64,000 bases of DNA from Streptomyces phaeolivaceus (GTDB taxonomy: Bacteria; Actinomycetota; Actinomycetes; Streptomycetales; Streptomycetaceae). Under the pieces are notes generated by a model. It was not told the DNA's origin. It did no database searches and was given only the letters and a program-made list of their open reading frames with translations. How positions within the stretch are numbered: position 1 is the stretch's first letter; every line of letters starts with the position of its first letter. The stretch covers positions 1,798,001 through 1,862,000 of the forward strand of contig NZ_CP045096.1 of the NCBI RefSeq assembly GCF_009184865.1, given 5' to 3'. Below, one piece after another: positions 27,950 through 35,526 of this stretch. The position numbers and the translations under genes were made by a program.

Positions 27950-28308
27950 TGGGCGATGTCCTTGCGGAGTGCGGCGGCGGCCCCCAGGTACACATGGGCG
28001 ATCTCGGAGCGCGGCCGGTCGGACTCGATGTGCGCGAGTATCCGGACGACCCGGGGCATGGCCCCCTCGATGTCCAGTTCCTGCGCGCAGATCAGCGGGA
28101 CGTCCACGATGCCGAGCTTGCGGGCGGCGGCGGCCGGGAAGTCGCTGTGCAGGTCGGGGGTGGCCGTGAACCAGATGCTGATCAGGTCGTCCGGGCCGAG
28201 CCCGTTGCGCTCCAGGACCGCGGTGAGCAGTTCGCCCACCTGCTCGTCCATGTGCCCCGCCTCGTCCCGTTCGAGTTGGACGGCGCCCCGGACCGCTCGT
28301 ACCGCCAC
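27946..28308 (-). CDS. aroH: Monofunctional chorismate mutase, AroH class
   Basis: A 120-residue trimeric-type mutase. Conserved AVRAVRGAVQL near the N-terminus (active-site Arg), FTATPDLHSDFPA in the middle, and VPLICAQELDI and the HVYLGAAAALR end segment. Converts chorismate to prephenate, which the coupled downstream enzyme uses. GTG 28308 has GAGGAG about 9 bases upstream. First gene of a two-gene operon. Confidence 0.92.
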   Translation of the reverse strand: MAVRAVRGAVQLERDEAGHMDEQVGELLTAVLERNGLGPDDLISIWFTATPDLHSDFPAAAARKLGIVDVPLICAQELDIEGAMPRVVRILAHIESDRPRSEIAHVYLGAAAALRKDIAQ

Positions 28309-28578
28309 GGCTGTGCTCCTCGCTGATGTACATCCCGGCTCGTTGTACGACCAGCCTAGTCAGCCCGCGCCTGCCCGGTGCGCGGCGCCCGCCTGCCGAG
28401 ACGTGCGGCGCGGGAGGCGCCCCCGGTGGCGGATCTTCGGCGCGCAACCCGACAATGTCTCGCGAATGTCACTGTCCCGTCACTTGGGGTGAAATACCTC
28501 CATGCGCCCCTGGACGCCGCCGCGCGGGTCCGCTTGCATGGGGGAGGCCGTCCGCGCCACGCCTCGGGGGAGGCTCGT

Positions 28579-29256
28579 ATGAAGCGCTCCGGACCACTTG
28601 TCACTCTGCTCGGCGGGCTGGTGCTGGCACTGATCCTGCTGTCGTTCAACGCGACGACCGGGACCCGCGCCGGCTCGACCTCTACCACGAACGACCCGCC
28701 GCCCGCCTCGGCCGCGCCTAGCCCGTCCCCGAGCCCGTCCCCGACGAGGAACTCGCCGTCGCCGCGCGCGACACCCTCCCCGCCGGCCGACGCCGACTAC
28801 GCGGGCCGTACCGACGACGACTCCGCCGCGATCGCCGTGACCCTGCGCGACGGCAAGGCGGTCGCCTACTTCTGCGACGGCCGCACCCAGGAGTCCTGGC
28901 TCAAGGGCGATGTCGAGGACGACGGCGGCATGCGGCTCACGAGCAAGGACGGCGCCGAGCTGAACGGCACGCTGAAGGGCGGGAGCGTCCGGGGCACGGT
29001 CGACATCGGCGGCCGGGAGTACGGCTTCACGGCGCCCGAGACCGGTGAGTCCGCGCTGTACCGGGCGACGGCCAACGTCCGCGGGGCCGAGGTCGACGGC
29101 GGCTGGATCGTGCTGCCGGACGGCAGCCAGGTCGGCATTCTCAAGCGCGACGGCAAGGCCGCGGCAGCCCCGGAGATCGACCCGGAGACCGGTGCGGTGA
29201 CGGTCGACGGACAACAGCTCACGGCCCGCCCCGTCACCCCGGAGAGCAGCTCATGA
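28579..29256 (+). CDS. Membrane-anchored extracytoplasmic protein in redox operon
   Basis: A 225-residue protein. One N-terminal membrane anchor (residues 6-23), then a Ser/Pro-rich extracellular spacer (PSPSPSP type) and a beta-rich domain from about 74 (SAAIAVTLRDGKAVAYFCDGRTQESWL). It has one Cys in the folded part. ATG 28579 has GGGGGAGG about 7 bases upstream. The stop overlaps the next start (ATGA). With DUF6529 and a Rieske protein it forms a three-gene unit, so it may be an electron donor-interacting or assembly partner. Function unknown. Confidence 0.75.
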   Translation: MKRSGPLVTLLGGLVLALILLSFNATTGTRAGSTSTTNDPPPASAAPSPSPSPSPTRNSPSPRATPSPPADADYAGRTDDDSAAIAVTLRDGKAVAYFCDGRTQESWLKGDVEDDGGMRLTSKDGAELNGTLKGGSVRGTVDIGGREYGFTAPETGESALYRATANVRGAEVDGGWIVLPDGSQVGILKRDGKAAAAPEIDPETGAVTVDGQQLTARPVTPESSS

Positions 29257-29840
29257 CCGTCGACCCGAACGCCGCCACCCAGGACTTCCCCTCCCCTCGA
29301 CCCTCCCCCGCCGGCCCCGGCGGCGCCTCCCGCTATCTGGTCCCGGCGCTCGTGGCCTGCGCGGTGGCGGTCGGCCTCGGCGTCTACGGCAAGGCGCACG
29401 ACCCGGCGGGCACCGCGTTCAACCTCGCGGGGTTCAGCAGCACGGGCGCCGTGAAGTCATGGCTGGCGACGGTGTCGTTCGGCTTCGCGCTCGTCCAGCT
29501 GACCTCGGCGCTGATGCTGTACGGCAAGCTGCCGGGCCCGAGCTGGTCGGGGGTGCTGCACCGCTGGTCGGGGCGGGTGGCGTTCCTGGTCGCGGTGCCG
29601 GTGGCGGTGCACTGTCTGTACGCCCTGGGCTTCCAGACGTACGAAACACGCGTTTTGTGGCACTCTCTCCTGGGTTGCTTCTTCTTCGGTGTTTTCAGTG
29701 CGAAGATGCTGCTGCTCCGCTCGGAGCGACTCCCCGGCTGGCTCCTGCCGATCGTCGGCGGTCTCGTCTTCACCGCTCTCACGGTCGTCTGGCTGACCTC
29801 CGCCCTCTGGTTCTTCCGCACGTTCGGAGTGACGACATGA
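29253..29840 (+). CDS. DUF6529 family four/five-TM membrane protein, cytochrome b-like
   Basis: A 195-residue integral membrane protein. Hydrophobic helices lie near 28-46, 68-90, 105-127, 134-154 and 163-188. Conserved-position His residues H103, H120 and H137, spaced 17 apart at helix ends, could ligate haem as in small b-type cytochromes; this is inference. The gene is coupled on both sides by ATGA overlaps, upstream to an anchored protein and downstream to a Rieske protein. That strongly suggests electron transfer through or at the membrane. Confidence 0.8.
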   Translation: MTVDPNAATQDFPSPRPSPAGPGGASRYLVPALVACAVAVGLGVYGKAHDPAGTAFNLAGFSSTGAVKSWLATVSFGFALVQLTSALMLYGKLPGPSWSGVLHRWSGRVAFLVAVPVAVHCLYALGFQTYETRVLWHSLLGCFFFGVFSAKMLLLRSERLPGWLLPIVGGLVFTALTVVWLTSALWFFRTFGVTT

Positions 29841-30283
29841 CGATGGGTTCGACGCGGCGCGCGGTCCTGGCGACCGGCGCGGCGGGCACGGCGGCGCTGC
29901 TGGTGGGGTGCGGCGAGTACGGCGGGGACGACGGCGGCGACGGCGGTGACTCCCCGGCGGAGACCTCGCCCGGGGACGCGGGCACCGGTGGCGCCGGTGA
30001 GGAGCTGACGACGACGGCCGACATCCCGGTGGGCGGCGGCAAGATCTTCAAGGAGGAGAAGGTCGTCGTGACACAGCCCGCGGAGGGCGACTTCAAGGCC
30101 TTCTCGGCCGTCTGCACGCACCAGGGCTGCATCGTCAGCGGTATCGCGGACGAGACGATCGACTGTGCCTGCCACGGCAGCAAGTTCAAGATCACGGACG
30201 GTGCGGTGGTGCAGGGACCGGCCACGAAGCCGCTGCCCGCCGAGGAGATCAAGGTCTCGGGAAATTCGATTCGGCTGGCCTGA
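29837..30283 (+). CDS. Tat-exported Rieske [2Fe-2S] lipoprotein
   Basis: A 148-residue protein. Twin-arginine signal (STRRAVLATG) with a lipobox ending LLVGC (Cys25), so it is likely exported folded and lipid-anchored. An acidic Gly-rich spacer leads to a Rieske domain. Ligands C93, H95, C110 and H113, with C98 and C112 able to form the disulfide of high-potential Rieske proteins (CTHQGC and CACHGS boxes). Not part of a bc1 locus. It should pass electrons to or from the DUF6529 membrane protein encoded by the overlapping gene. The partner oxidoreductase is unknown. Confidence 0.88.
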   Translation: MTMGSTRRAVLATGAAGTAALLVGCGEYGGDDGGDGGDSPAETSPGDAGTGGAGEELTTTADIPVGGGKIFKEEKVVVTQPAEGDFKAFSAVCTHQGCIVSGIADETIDCACHGSKFKITDGAVVQGPATKPLPAEEIKVSGNSIRLA

Positions 30284-30305
30284 ACCACCCCGTACGCTCC
30301 CGGGC

Positions 30306-31091
30306 ATGCAGCCCCCGCATCCGCATCCGCACGATCTGGTCCGCGACCACACCGTCTACGCCTGTGTGATGGGGTCGCGGGCCTTCGGCCTGGCCACGGA
30401 CGACAGCGACACCGACCTGCGGGGTGTCTTCCTGGCCCCCACCGAGCTGTTCTGGCGCTTCGAGAAGCCGCCGACGCATGTGGAGGGGCCTGCGGAGGAG
30501 CAGTTCGGCTGGGAGCTGGAGCGATTCTGCGCTCTGGCCCTGCGCGCCAACCCCAACATCCTGGAGTGCCTGCACTCCCCCTTGGTCGAGCACATCGACG
30601 CCACGGGACGTGAACTGCTGGACCTGCGCGGGGCGTTCCTCTCCCGTCAGGCCCACGAGACCTTCGCCCGCTACGCCCTCGGCCAGCGCAAGAAGCTCGA
30701 CGCGGACGTCCGCACCCACGGCGCCCCCCGCTGGAAGCACGCCATGCATCTGCTCCGCCTCCTGATGAGCTGCCGGGACCTGCTGCGCACGGGCACACTC
30801 ACCGTCGACGTCGGCGACCGGCGCGACTCCCTGCTCGCGGTGAAGCGCGGCGAGGTCCCCTGGGCCCGGGTGGAGTCCTGGATGGCCCGGCTGGCCACGG
30901 AGGCGGAGGAGGCGGCGGCCCACAGCCCCCTCCCGCCGGAGCCGGACCGGGCCCGGGTCGAGGACTTCGTCGTACGCGCCCGACGCGCCTCGGCACTGCG
31001 CTCCGCCTCAGCCCTTCAGCCCCTCCAGGCGGACCCGGACGACGAAGTCGTGCAGGGCGTCGTGGGCGGAGGGACTCTCCGGCAGCGCTGA
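30306..31091 (+). CDS. Nucleotidyltransferase-fold protein (YcgL/COG3541 type)
   Basis: A 261-residue protein of the polymerase-beta-like nucleotidyltransferase superfamily. The signature MGSRAFGLATDDSDTDLRGVF (split across residues 22-42) gives GS plus D35 and D37 for metal binding. A helical C-terminal part follows (PNILECLHSPLV, KHAMHLLRLL). The segment expected to hold the third carboxylate reads EEQFGWELERF, so the third Asp is not obvious. The target (RNA, protein or small molecule) is unknown. The gene is convergent with a paralogous nucleotidyltransferase gene and overlaps it by 84 bases. Confidence 0.8.
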   Translation: MQPPHPHPHDLVRDHTVYACVMGSRAFGLATDDSDTDLRGVFLAPTELFWRFEKPPTHVEGPAEEQFGWELERFCALALRANPNILECLHSPLVEHIDATGRELLDLRGAFLSRQAHETFARYALGQRKKLDADVRTHGAPRWKHAMHLLRLLMSCRDLLRTGTLTVDVGDRRDSLLAVKRGEVPWARVESWMARLATEAEEAAAHSPLPPEPDRARVEDFVVRARRASALRSASALQPLQADPDDEVVQGVVGGGTLRQR

Positions 31092-31778
31092 CAGGGCCTG
31101 CTCCTCGTCCAGGACGCCGTGCAGGCGCTCCACGTCCGCCGCGACCCGCTCCTGGTCGACCTCCGCCTTGCCGTGCTCCAGGGCCGCCTTCGCCGCGACG
31201 AGGTCCGGGAGATACGCGGGCGCCTCGGCGAGCTGCGGGAGCAGCGTGGGCAGATGGGCCTCCACCTCGCCGCGGCGCATCAGATGGATGCCGGTGAGCA
31301 GCACCCGGAACGTGTAGAGCAGTGGCTTGAGTTCACCGGTCTTCTCGAAGAGCCGCCACTGGGTGATGGCGAACCCCCGGTAGTGGTGGGCGTGGTGACG
31401 GGTGAGGACACCGGGGGCGAGCGCCACCAGTTCGCGGTGCGACTCGCCCGTGTGCACGACGAGCGGGGAGAGCAGCTGCTCCAGCACATAGCCGTTGCGG
31501 CGCAGCATCAGCCGGGCGAACTTGCGCAGGTCGTGGGTGACGAGGTCCATCTCGACCCCGTCCCGGTCCCACATCCTCGACCGGGTCTCCTCCGGCTCGC
31601 GCAGCCCGACCAGTTCGGCCGCCGGCAGCAGATGCGCACCGCGCAGGTCGACGTCCGAGTCGCGCGAGGGGAAGCCGTACAGATGGGCTCCGGAGACGGT
31701 CGCGAACAGCAGGGGATCGGGCTGTTCGGCGACCACCGGGGCCAGGTCGGTGTCGAGGGCGTCGAGGGTGTCCGTCAT
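31008..31778 (-). CDS. Nucleotidyltransferase-fold protein, paralogue of the convergent gene
   Basis: A 256-residue protein. Signature SGAHLYGFPSRDSDVDLRG (residues 29-47) with D42 and D44, and a candidate third carboxylate in VEMDLVTHDLRKF. The following LRRNGYVLEQLLSPLVV and C-terminal HDFVVRVR match the arrangement of the convergent gene (LRANPNILECLHSPLV, EDFVVRAR), so they are the same family. The start is four bases downstream of the ADP-ribosylglycohydrolase stop, placing it as the third gene of a Nudix regulator-ADP-ribosylglycohydrolase operon. The 3' ends of the two paralogues overlap by 84 bases. Confidence 0.82.
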   Translation of the reverse strand: MTDTLDALDTDLAPVVAEQPDPLLFATVSGAHLYGFPSRDSDVDLRGAHLLPAAELVGLREPEETRSRMWDRDGVEMDLVTHDLRKFARLMLRRNGYVLEQLLSPLVVHTGESHRELVALAPGVLTRHHAHHYRGFAITQWRLFEKTGELKPLLYTFRVLLTGIHLMRRGEVEAHLPTLLPQLAEAPAYLPDLVAAKAALEHGKAEVDQERVAADVERLHGVLDEEQALSALPESPSAHDALHDFVVRVRLEGLKG

Positions 31779-31781
31779 CCC

Positions 31782-32804
31782 TCAAGCGTCCCAGAGCGCC
31801 CCCAGCGACACGAGGTCACCCTGGTACTCGATCCGGTCGGCCCACTCGGCGGGCCAGGCGTCCGGCCCGTGGTAGGCGCCCGCGAAGGCGCCGGTGAGAC
31901 AGGCGATGGAGTCCGAGTCCCCCGAGGTGCAGGCGGCGCGGCGCAGCGCGGTGACGGGCTCGTCGACGAAGAGCAGGAAGCACAGCAGCCCGGTGGCGAG
32001 GGCCTCCTCGGCGACCCAGCCCTCCCCCGTGGCCAGGCAGGGGTCGGTCTCGGGCGACGGAAGCCGCAGGGCGTCCTGGACCCGGTCCAGGGCGTCCAGG
32101 CACTCGTCCCAGCCCCGGGCGATGTAGTGCTCGGGCGAGGGGTCCTGGCTGTAGGTCCACAGGTCGCCGAGCCAGCGCGCGTGGTAGCGGGAGCGGTTCT
32201 CCAGGGCGTACGACCGCAGTCGGCCGACCAGGCCCAGCGGATCGGTGCCCTGGGCGAGCAGCCGTACCGCGTGGGCGGTGAGGTCGGAGGCGGCGAGCGC
32301 GGTGGGGTGGCCGTGGGTGAGGGCGGCCTGCAACTGGGCGGCGCCCGCGCGCTGTTCGTCGCTGAGCGGGCCGATCAGGCCGAGCGGCGCGACCCGCATG
32401 TTGGCGCCGCAGCCCTTGGAGCCGATCTGGCTGGCGAACTGCCAGGGGTGGCGCTCGACGGCGAGGAGGTCGCAGGCGACCAGGCAGGTGTGGCCGGGGG
32501 CGCGGTTGTTCTCCGGGGAGCGGGACCACTCCACGAACTCCTTGCGGACGGCCCGTTCCAGCGCCTCGGCGCCGAGCGAGCCGCGGTCCATGGCCGCCCG
32601 CAGCCCGTGCGCCAGTGCCAGCGTCATCTGGGTGTCGTCGGTGACGATCGCGGGCCTCGGCAGCTCCATCTTCCGCCAGGGGCCGCACTTGGCGAGGATC
32701 GACGGGATGTCGTTGAACTCCGTCGGAAAGCCGAGGGCGTCTCCGAGGGCGAGTCCGAGCAGGGATCCGGTGGCGGAACGCTTCGTACGGAGCGTCATGG
32801 TCAT
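31782..32804 (-). CDS. ADP-ribosylglycohydrolase family protein
   Basis: A 340-residue protein of the DraG/ARH family. Metal-binding motifs: GDALGFPTEF near the N-terminus, VTDDTQMTLALAHGL near 50-64, and SGDSDSIACLTGAFAGA near 300. These enzymes remove ADP-ribose from proteins, nucleic acids or small molecules. ATG 32804 shares one base with the upstream Nudix stop (TGATG), so the two are coupled. With a Nudix/NrtR-like regulator upstream and a nucleotidyltransferase downstream, the operon appears devoted to ADP-ribose or NAD-related chemistry. Confidence 0.9.
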   Translation of the reverse strand: MTMTLRTKRSATGSLLGLALGDALGFPTEFNDIPSILAKCGPWRKMELPRPAIVTDDTQMTLALAHGLRAAMDRGSLGAEALERAVRKEFVEWSRSPENNRAPGHTCLVACDLLAVERHPWQFASQIGSKGCGANMRVAPLGLIGPLSDEQRAGAAQLQAALTHGHPTALAASDLTAHAVRLLAQGTDPLGLVGRLRSYALENRSRYHARWLGDLWTYSQDPSPEHYIARGWDECLDALDRVQDALRLPSPETDPCLATGEGWVAEEALATGLLCFLLFVDEPVTALRRAACTSGDSDSIACLTGAFAGAYHGPDAWPAEWADRIEYQGDLVSLGALWDA

Positions 32805-33529
32805 CAGGGCCGTCCTTCCGTGGTGGGTCGGAGCAGGGGCGGGTGCAGGGCGGTGGCCCCACCCGCTCGGTACAGTGCGGCGGGCTTGCCGCGACCGCCG
32901 GTCAGACGGGCGGCGCCGGGCACCTGTTCGACGAAGCCCGGCGTGGCCAGCACCTTGCGCCGGAAGTTGGGCCGGTCGATCGGAGTGCCCCACACGGTCT
33001 CGTAGACCTGCTGCAGCTCACCGAGGGTGAACTCGGGCGGACAGAAGGAGGTGGCGAGACAGGTGTACTCCAGCTTGGCACCGACGCGTTCGTGGGCGTC
33101 GGCGAGGATGCGGTCGTGGTCGAAGGCGAGCGGACCGATGGCGTTGAAGCGCAGCCACTGGGCCTGGGCGGCGTCACCGCCGCCGTGCGGGACGGGCGGG
33201 TCCGGGAACAGCGCGGCGAAGGCGACGGTGACGACCCGCATCCGGGGGTCCCTCCCCGGCTCGCTGTAGGTCCGCAGCTGCTCCAGATGGAGCCCGGCGA
33301 CGTCCTTGACCCCGGTCTCCTCCGCGAGTTCCCGCAGGGCGGCCTCCTCGGCGGACTCGTCCGGCAGCACGAACCCGCCGGGCAGTGCCCAGCGGCCCGC
33401 GTACGGCTCCTGCCCGCGCTCGACGAGCAGCACCTGGAGGGTGCCCGCGCGGACGGTGAAGACGGCCAGGTCGACGGTGACGGCGAAGGGTTCGTAGGCG
33501 TACTTGTCGTAGCCCTCGGGTGAGGTCAT
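32804..33529 (-). CDS. Nudix-HTH protein, NrtR-like regulator
   Basis: A 241-residue protein. The N-terminal Nudix domain has an intact box (GGFVLPDESAEEAALRELAEETGV, near 47-70). The C-terminal winged-helix part (FTLGELQQVYETVWGTPIDRPNFRRKVL) is the hallmark of NrtR-type regulators of NAD metabolism, which bind ADP-ribose and release DNA. Because the Nudix box is intact it may also hydrolyse ADP-ribose-like substrates. ATG 33529 (MTSPEGYDKY) has GGGGGCGAAGG upstream; an earlier ATG at 33556 lies inside the palindromic operator. Heads the operon with the ADP-ribosylglycohydrolase. Confidence 0.85.
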   Translation of the reverse strand: MTSPEGYDKYAYEPFAVTVDLAVFTVRAGTLQVLLVERGQEPYAGRWALPGGFVLPDESAEEAALRELAEETGVKDVAGLHLEQLRTYSEPGRDPRMRVVTVAFAALFPDPPVPHGGGDAAQAQWLRFNAIGPLAFDHDRILADAHERVGAKLEYTCLATSFCPPEFTLGELQQVYETVWGTPIDRPNFRRKVLATPGFVEQVPGAARLTGGRGKPAALYRAGGATALHPPLLRPTTEGRP

Positions 33530-33554
33530 GGCCTTCGCCCCCTTTATGGTCACC

Positions 33555-33578
33555 ATGACTAATAGTCATCACGACTAT
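33555..33578. promoter_or_regulatory. Overlapping palindromes, probable operator of the Nudix regulator
   Basis: Two interleaved dyads: ATGACT-AAT-AGTCAT (33555-33569) and ATAGTC-ATCAC-GACTAT (33562-33578). They lie 26-49 bases upstream of the Nudix regulator start in an AT-rich patch, consistent with autorepression at its promoter. Confidence 0.7.
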
Positions 33579-33663
33579 AAAAGCGACGGGTGTCCGGGCA
33601 CAACCCTTTTACGGGGAAAGGAAGGCCAAGAACCGCGTCAAGCACGGCACCGGGAACGGCAAA

Positions 33664-33697
33664 GGGCCGGCCCCGACGGCAAACCCGGGACCGGCCC
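33664..33697 (-). terminator. Hairpin downstream of rluB
   Basis: 11-bp stem with one mismatch (GGGCCGG.CCC type) and a 12-base loop, about 33 bases past the pseudouridine synthase stop. Candidate terminator of the scpA-scpB-rluB operon. Confidence 0.5.
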
Positions 33698-33730
33698 ACC
33701 GCGCGCACGCGGTCGAAAATCCGACGGAGG

Positions 33731-34873
33731 CTAGAGGTCGACCTCCTGCATCAGCATCCCGACCTCGGTGTTCGACAACCGGCGCAGCCAGCCCGACTTC
33801 TGGTCGCCGAGGGTGATCGGCCCGAAGGCGACACGCACCAGCTTGTCGACCGGGAAGCCGGCCTCCGCCAGCATCCGGCGCACGATGTGCTTGCGGCCCT
33901 CGTGCAGGGTCACCTCGACGAGGTAGTTCTTGCCGGTCTGCTCGACGACCCGGAAGTGGTCCGCGCGCGCGTACCCGTCCTCCAGCTGGATGCCGTCCTT
34001 GAGCCGCTTGCCCAGGTCGCGCGGGATCGGGCCCACGATGTGCGCGAGATAGACCTTCTTCACGCCGTACTTGGGGTGGGTCAGCCGGTGCGCCAGCTCA
34101 CCGTGGTTGGTGAGCAGGATGACACCCTCGGTCTCGGTGTCGAGCCGCCCGACGTGGAACAGCCGCGTCTCGCGGTTGGTCACATAGTCGCCGAGGCACT
34201 GCCGGCCCTCGTTGTCCTCCATCGTGGAGACGACACCGGCCGGCTTGTTCAGCGAGAAGAACTGGTACGACTGTGTCGCGACCGTCAGCCCGTCGACCTT
34301 GACCTCGTCCTTCTCCGGGTCGACGCGCTTGCCCTGCTCCAGGACGATCTCGCCGTTGACCTCGACCCGCGCCTGCTCGATCAGCTCCTCGCAGGCCCGC
34401 CGGGAGCCGTAGCCCGCGCGCGCGAGGATCTTCTGCAGCCGCTCGCCCTCCTGCTCGGCGCCCGGGAAGGTCCTGGGCAGCTTGACGTCCTTCTTGTTCG
34501 CGTACCGCTCCCGGTTGCGCTCCTCGGCCCGCGCGTCGTACTCACGCGAGGTCGCCGGGGCCCAACGGCCGCGCCCACCGCTCGGGGACTGCTTGGGGCC
34601 ACCCTTGGCACCGCCGCGCGCGGACGCGCCGCGCCCCGACTTCGGCCCCTCCTGGGTGCCGCCGGGGCCCACGTCGTAGCGCCGCTCCTCCGGGCGCGGG
34701 TTCTTCGGCCGGCCGCCCTGCCTGTCGTCGCGGTCGTTCCCGGCACCGCGGTAGTTGCCGCGGCCCGCGCCGCTCCCACCTCGGCCACCGCTGCTCCCGC
34801 CGCGGCCGCCGCTGTTGCCACCACGGCTCCCGCCGTTGTTTCCGCTGCTGTTCCTGCCGCTACTGCTTCGCAT
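33731..34873 (-). CDS. rluB: 23S rRNA pseudouridine synthase RluB-like
   Basis: A 380-residue RsuA/RluB-family enzyme. Residues 1-130 are an Arg/Gly/Asn/Ser-rich disordered extension with GGRGG repeats, absent in E. coli RluB. An S4 RNA-binding domain follows (ERLQKILARAGYGSRRACEELI, near 144-165) and then the catalytic domain with HVGRLDTETEG (Asp245). It isomerises a uridine in 23S rRNA domain V. ATG 34873 shares one base with the scpB stop (TGATG). Third gene of scpA-scpB-rluB. The RGG extension probably gives extra RNA affinity. Confidence 0.9.
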   Translation of the reverse strand: MRSSSGRNSSGNNGGSRGGNSGGRGGSSGGRGGSGAGRGNYRGAGNDRDDRQGGRPKNPRPEERRYDVGPGGTQEGPKSGRGASARGGAKGGPKQSPSGGRGRWAPATSREYDARAEERNRERYANKKDVKLPRTFPGAEQEGERLQKILARAGYGSRRACEELIEQARVEVNGEIVLEQGKRVDPEKDEVKVDGLTVATQSYQFFSLNKPAGVVSTMEDNEGRQCLGDYVTNRETRLFHVGRLDTETEGVILLTNHGELAHRLTHPKYGVKKVYLAHIVGPIPRDLGKRLKDGIQLEDGYARADHFRVVEQTGKNYLVEVTLHEGRKHIVRRMLAEAGFPVDKLVRVAFGPITLGDQKSGWLRRLSNTEVGMLMQEVDL

Positions 34874-35526
34874 CAAAGTTCCGTCTTGTCGTCTGCGTCC
34901 TCGGAATCCGGGGCGTCCGGATCGAACGACGGGACCCCCTCCTGCGTCTCGGCCTCGATCGCCTCAGCCTCCGGGAGGAAGGGCGCGAGCTCCGGGAGCT
35001 CGTCCAGGCCGCGCAGGCCCATCCGCTCCAGAAAGTAGTTCGTCGTCCTGTACAGGATCGCACCTGTTTCGGGTTCCGCGCCCGCCTCCTCGACCAGACC
35101 CCGCTGCAGCAGCGTCCGCATGACCCCGTCGCAGTTGACCCCGCGCACGGCCGAGACCCTGCTCCGGCTCACCGGCTGCCGGTACGCGACCACCGCCAGC
35201 GTCTCCAGCGCGGCCTGGGTAAGCCGGGCCTGCTGCCCGTCCAGCACGAACCGTTCGACGGCGGCGGCGTACTCGGGCCGGGTGTAGTACCGCCACCCGC
35301 CGGCGATCAGCCGCAGCTCGAACCCGCGCCCCTGCGTCGCGTACTCGTCGGCCAGTTCCCTGAGCGCCTTGGAGATCTGCCTCTTCGGCCGCTCCAGGAT
35401 CTTGCTCAGATGCTCCACGGTCGCGGGCTCGTCCACGACCATCAGAACGGCCTCCAGGGCGGGCCCGAGGTCGAGGTCGGCGACGGTACGCGGCCCCGCG
35501 GGCGTATCGGTTCTCTCCTCGCTCAC
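34873..35526 (-). CDS. scpB: Segregation and condensation protein B
   Basis: A 217-residue kleisin-interacting protein with two winged helices (LEAVLMVVDEPATVEHLSKILERP; LTQAALETLAVVAYRQPVSRSRVSAVRGV) and an acidic C-terminal tail. Partner of ScpA and SMC in chromosome condensation. GTG 35526 overlaps the scpA stop (GTGA), so ScpA and ScpB are made together. Confidence 0.94.
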   Translation of the reverse strand: MSEERTDTPAGPRTVADLDLGPALEAVLMVVDEPATVEHLSKILERPKRQISKALRELADEYATQGRGFELRLIAGGWRYYTRPEYAAAVERFVLDGQQARLTQAALETLAVVAYRQPVSRSRVSAVRGVNCDGVMRTLLQRGLVEEAGAEPETGAILYRTTNYFLERMGLRGLDELPELAPFLPEAEAIEAETQEGVPSFDPDAPDSEDADDKTEL

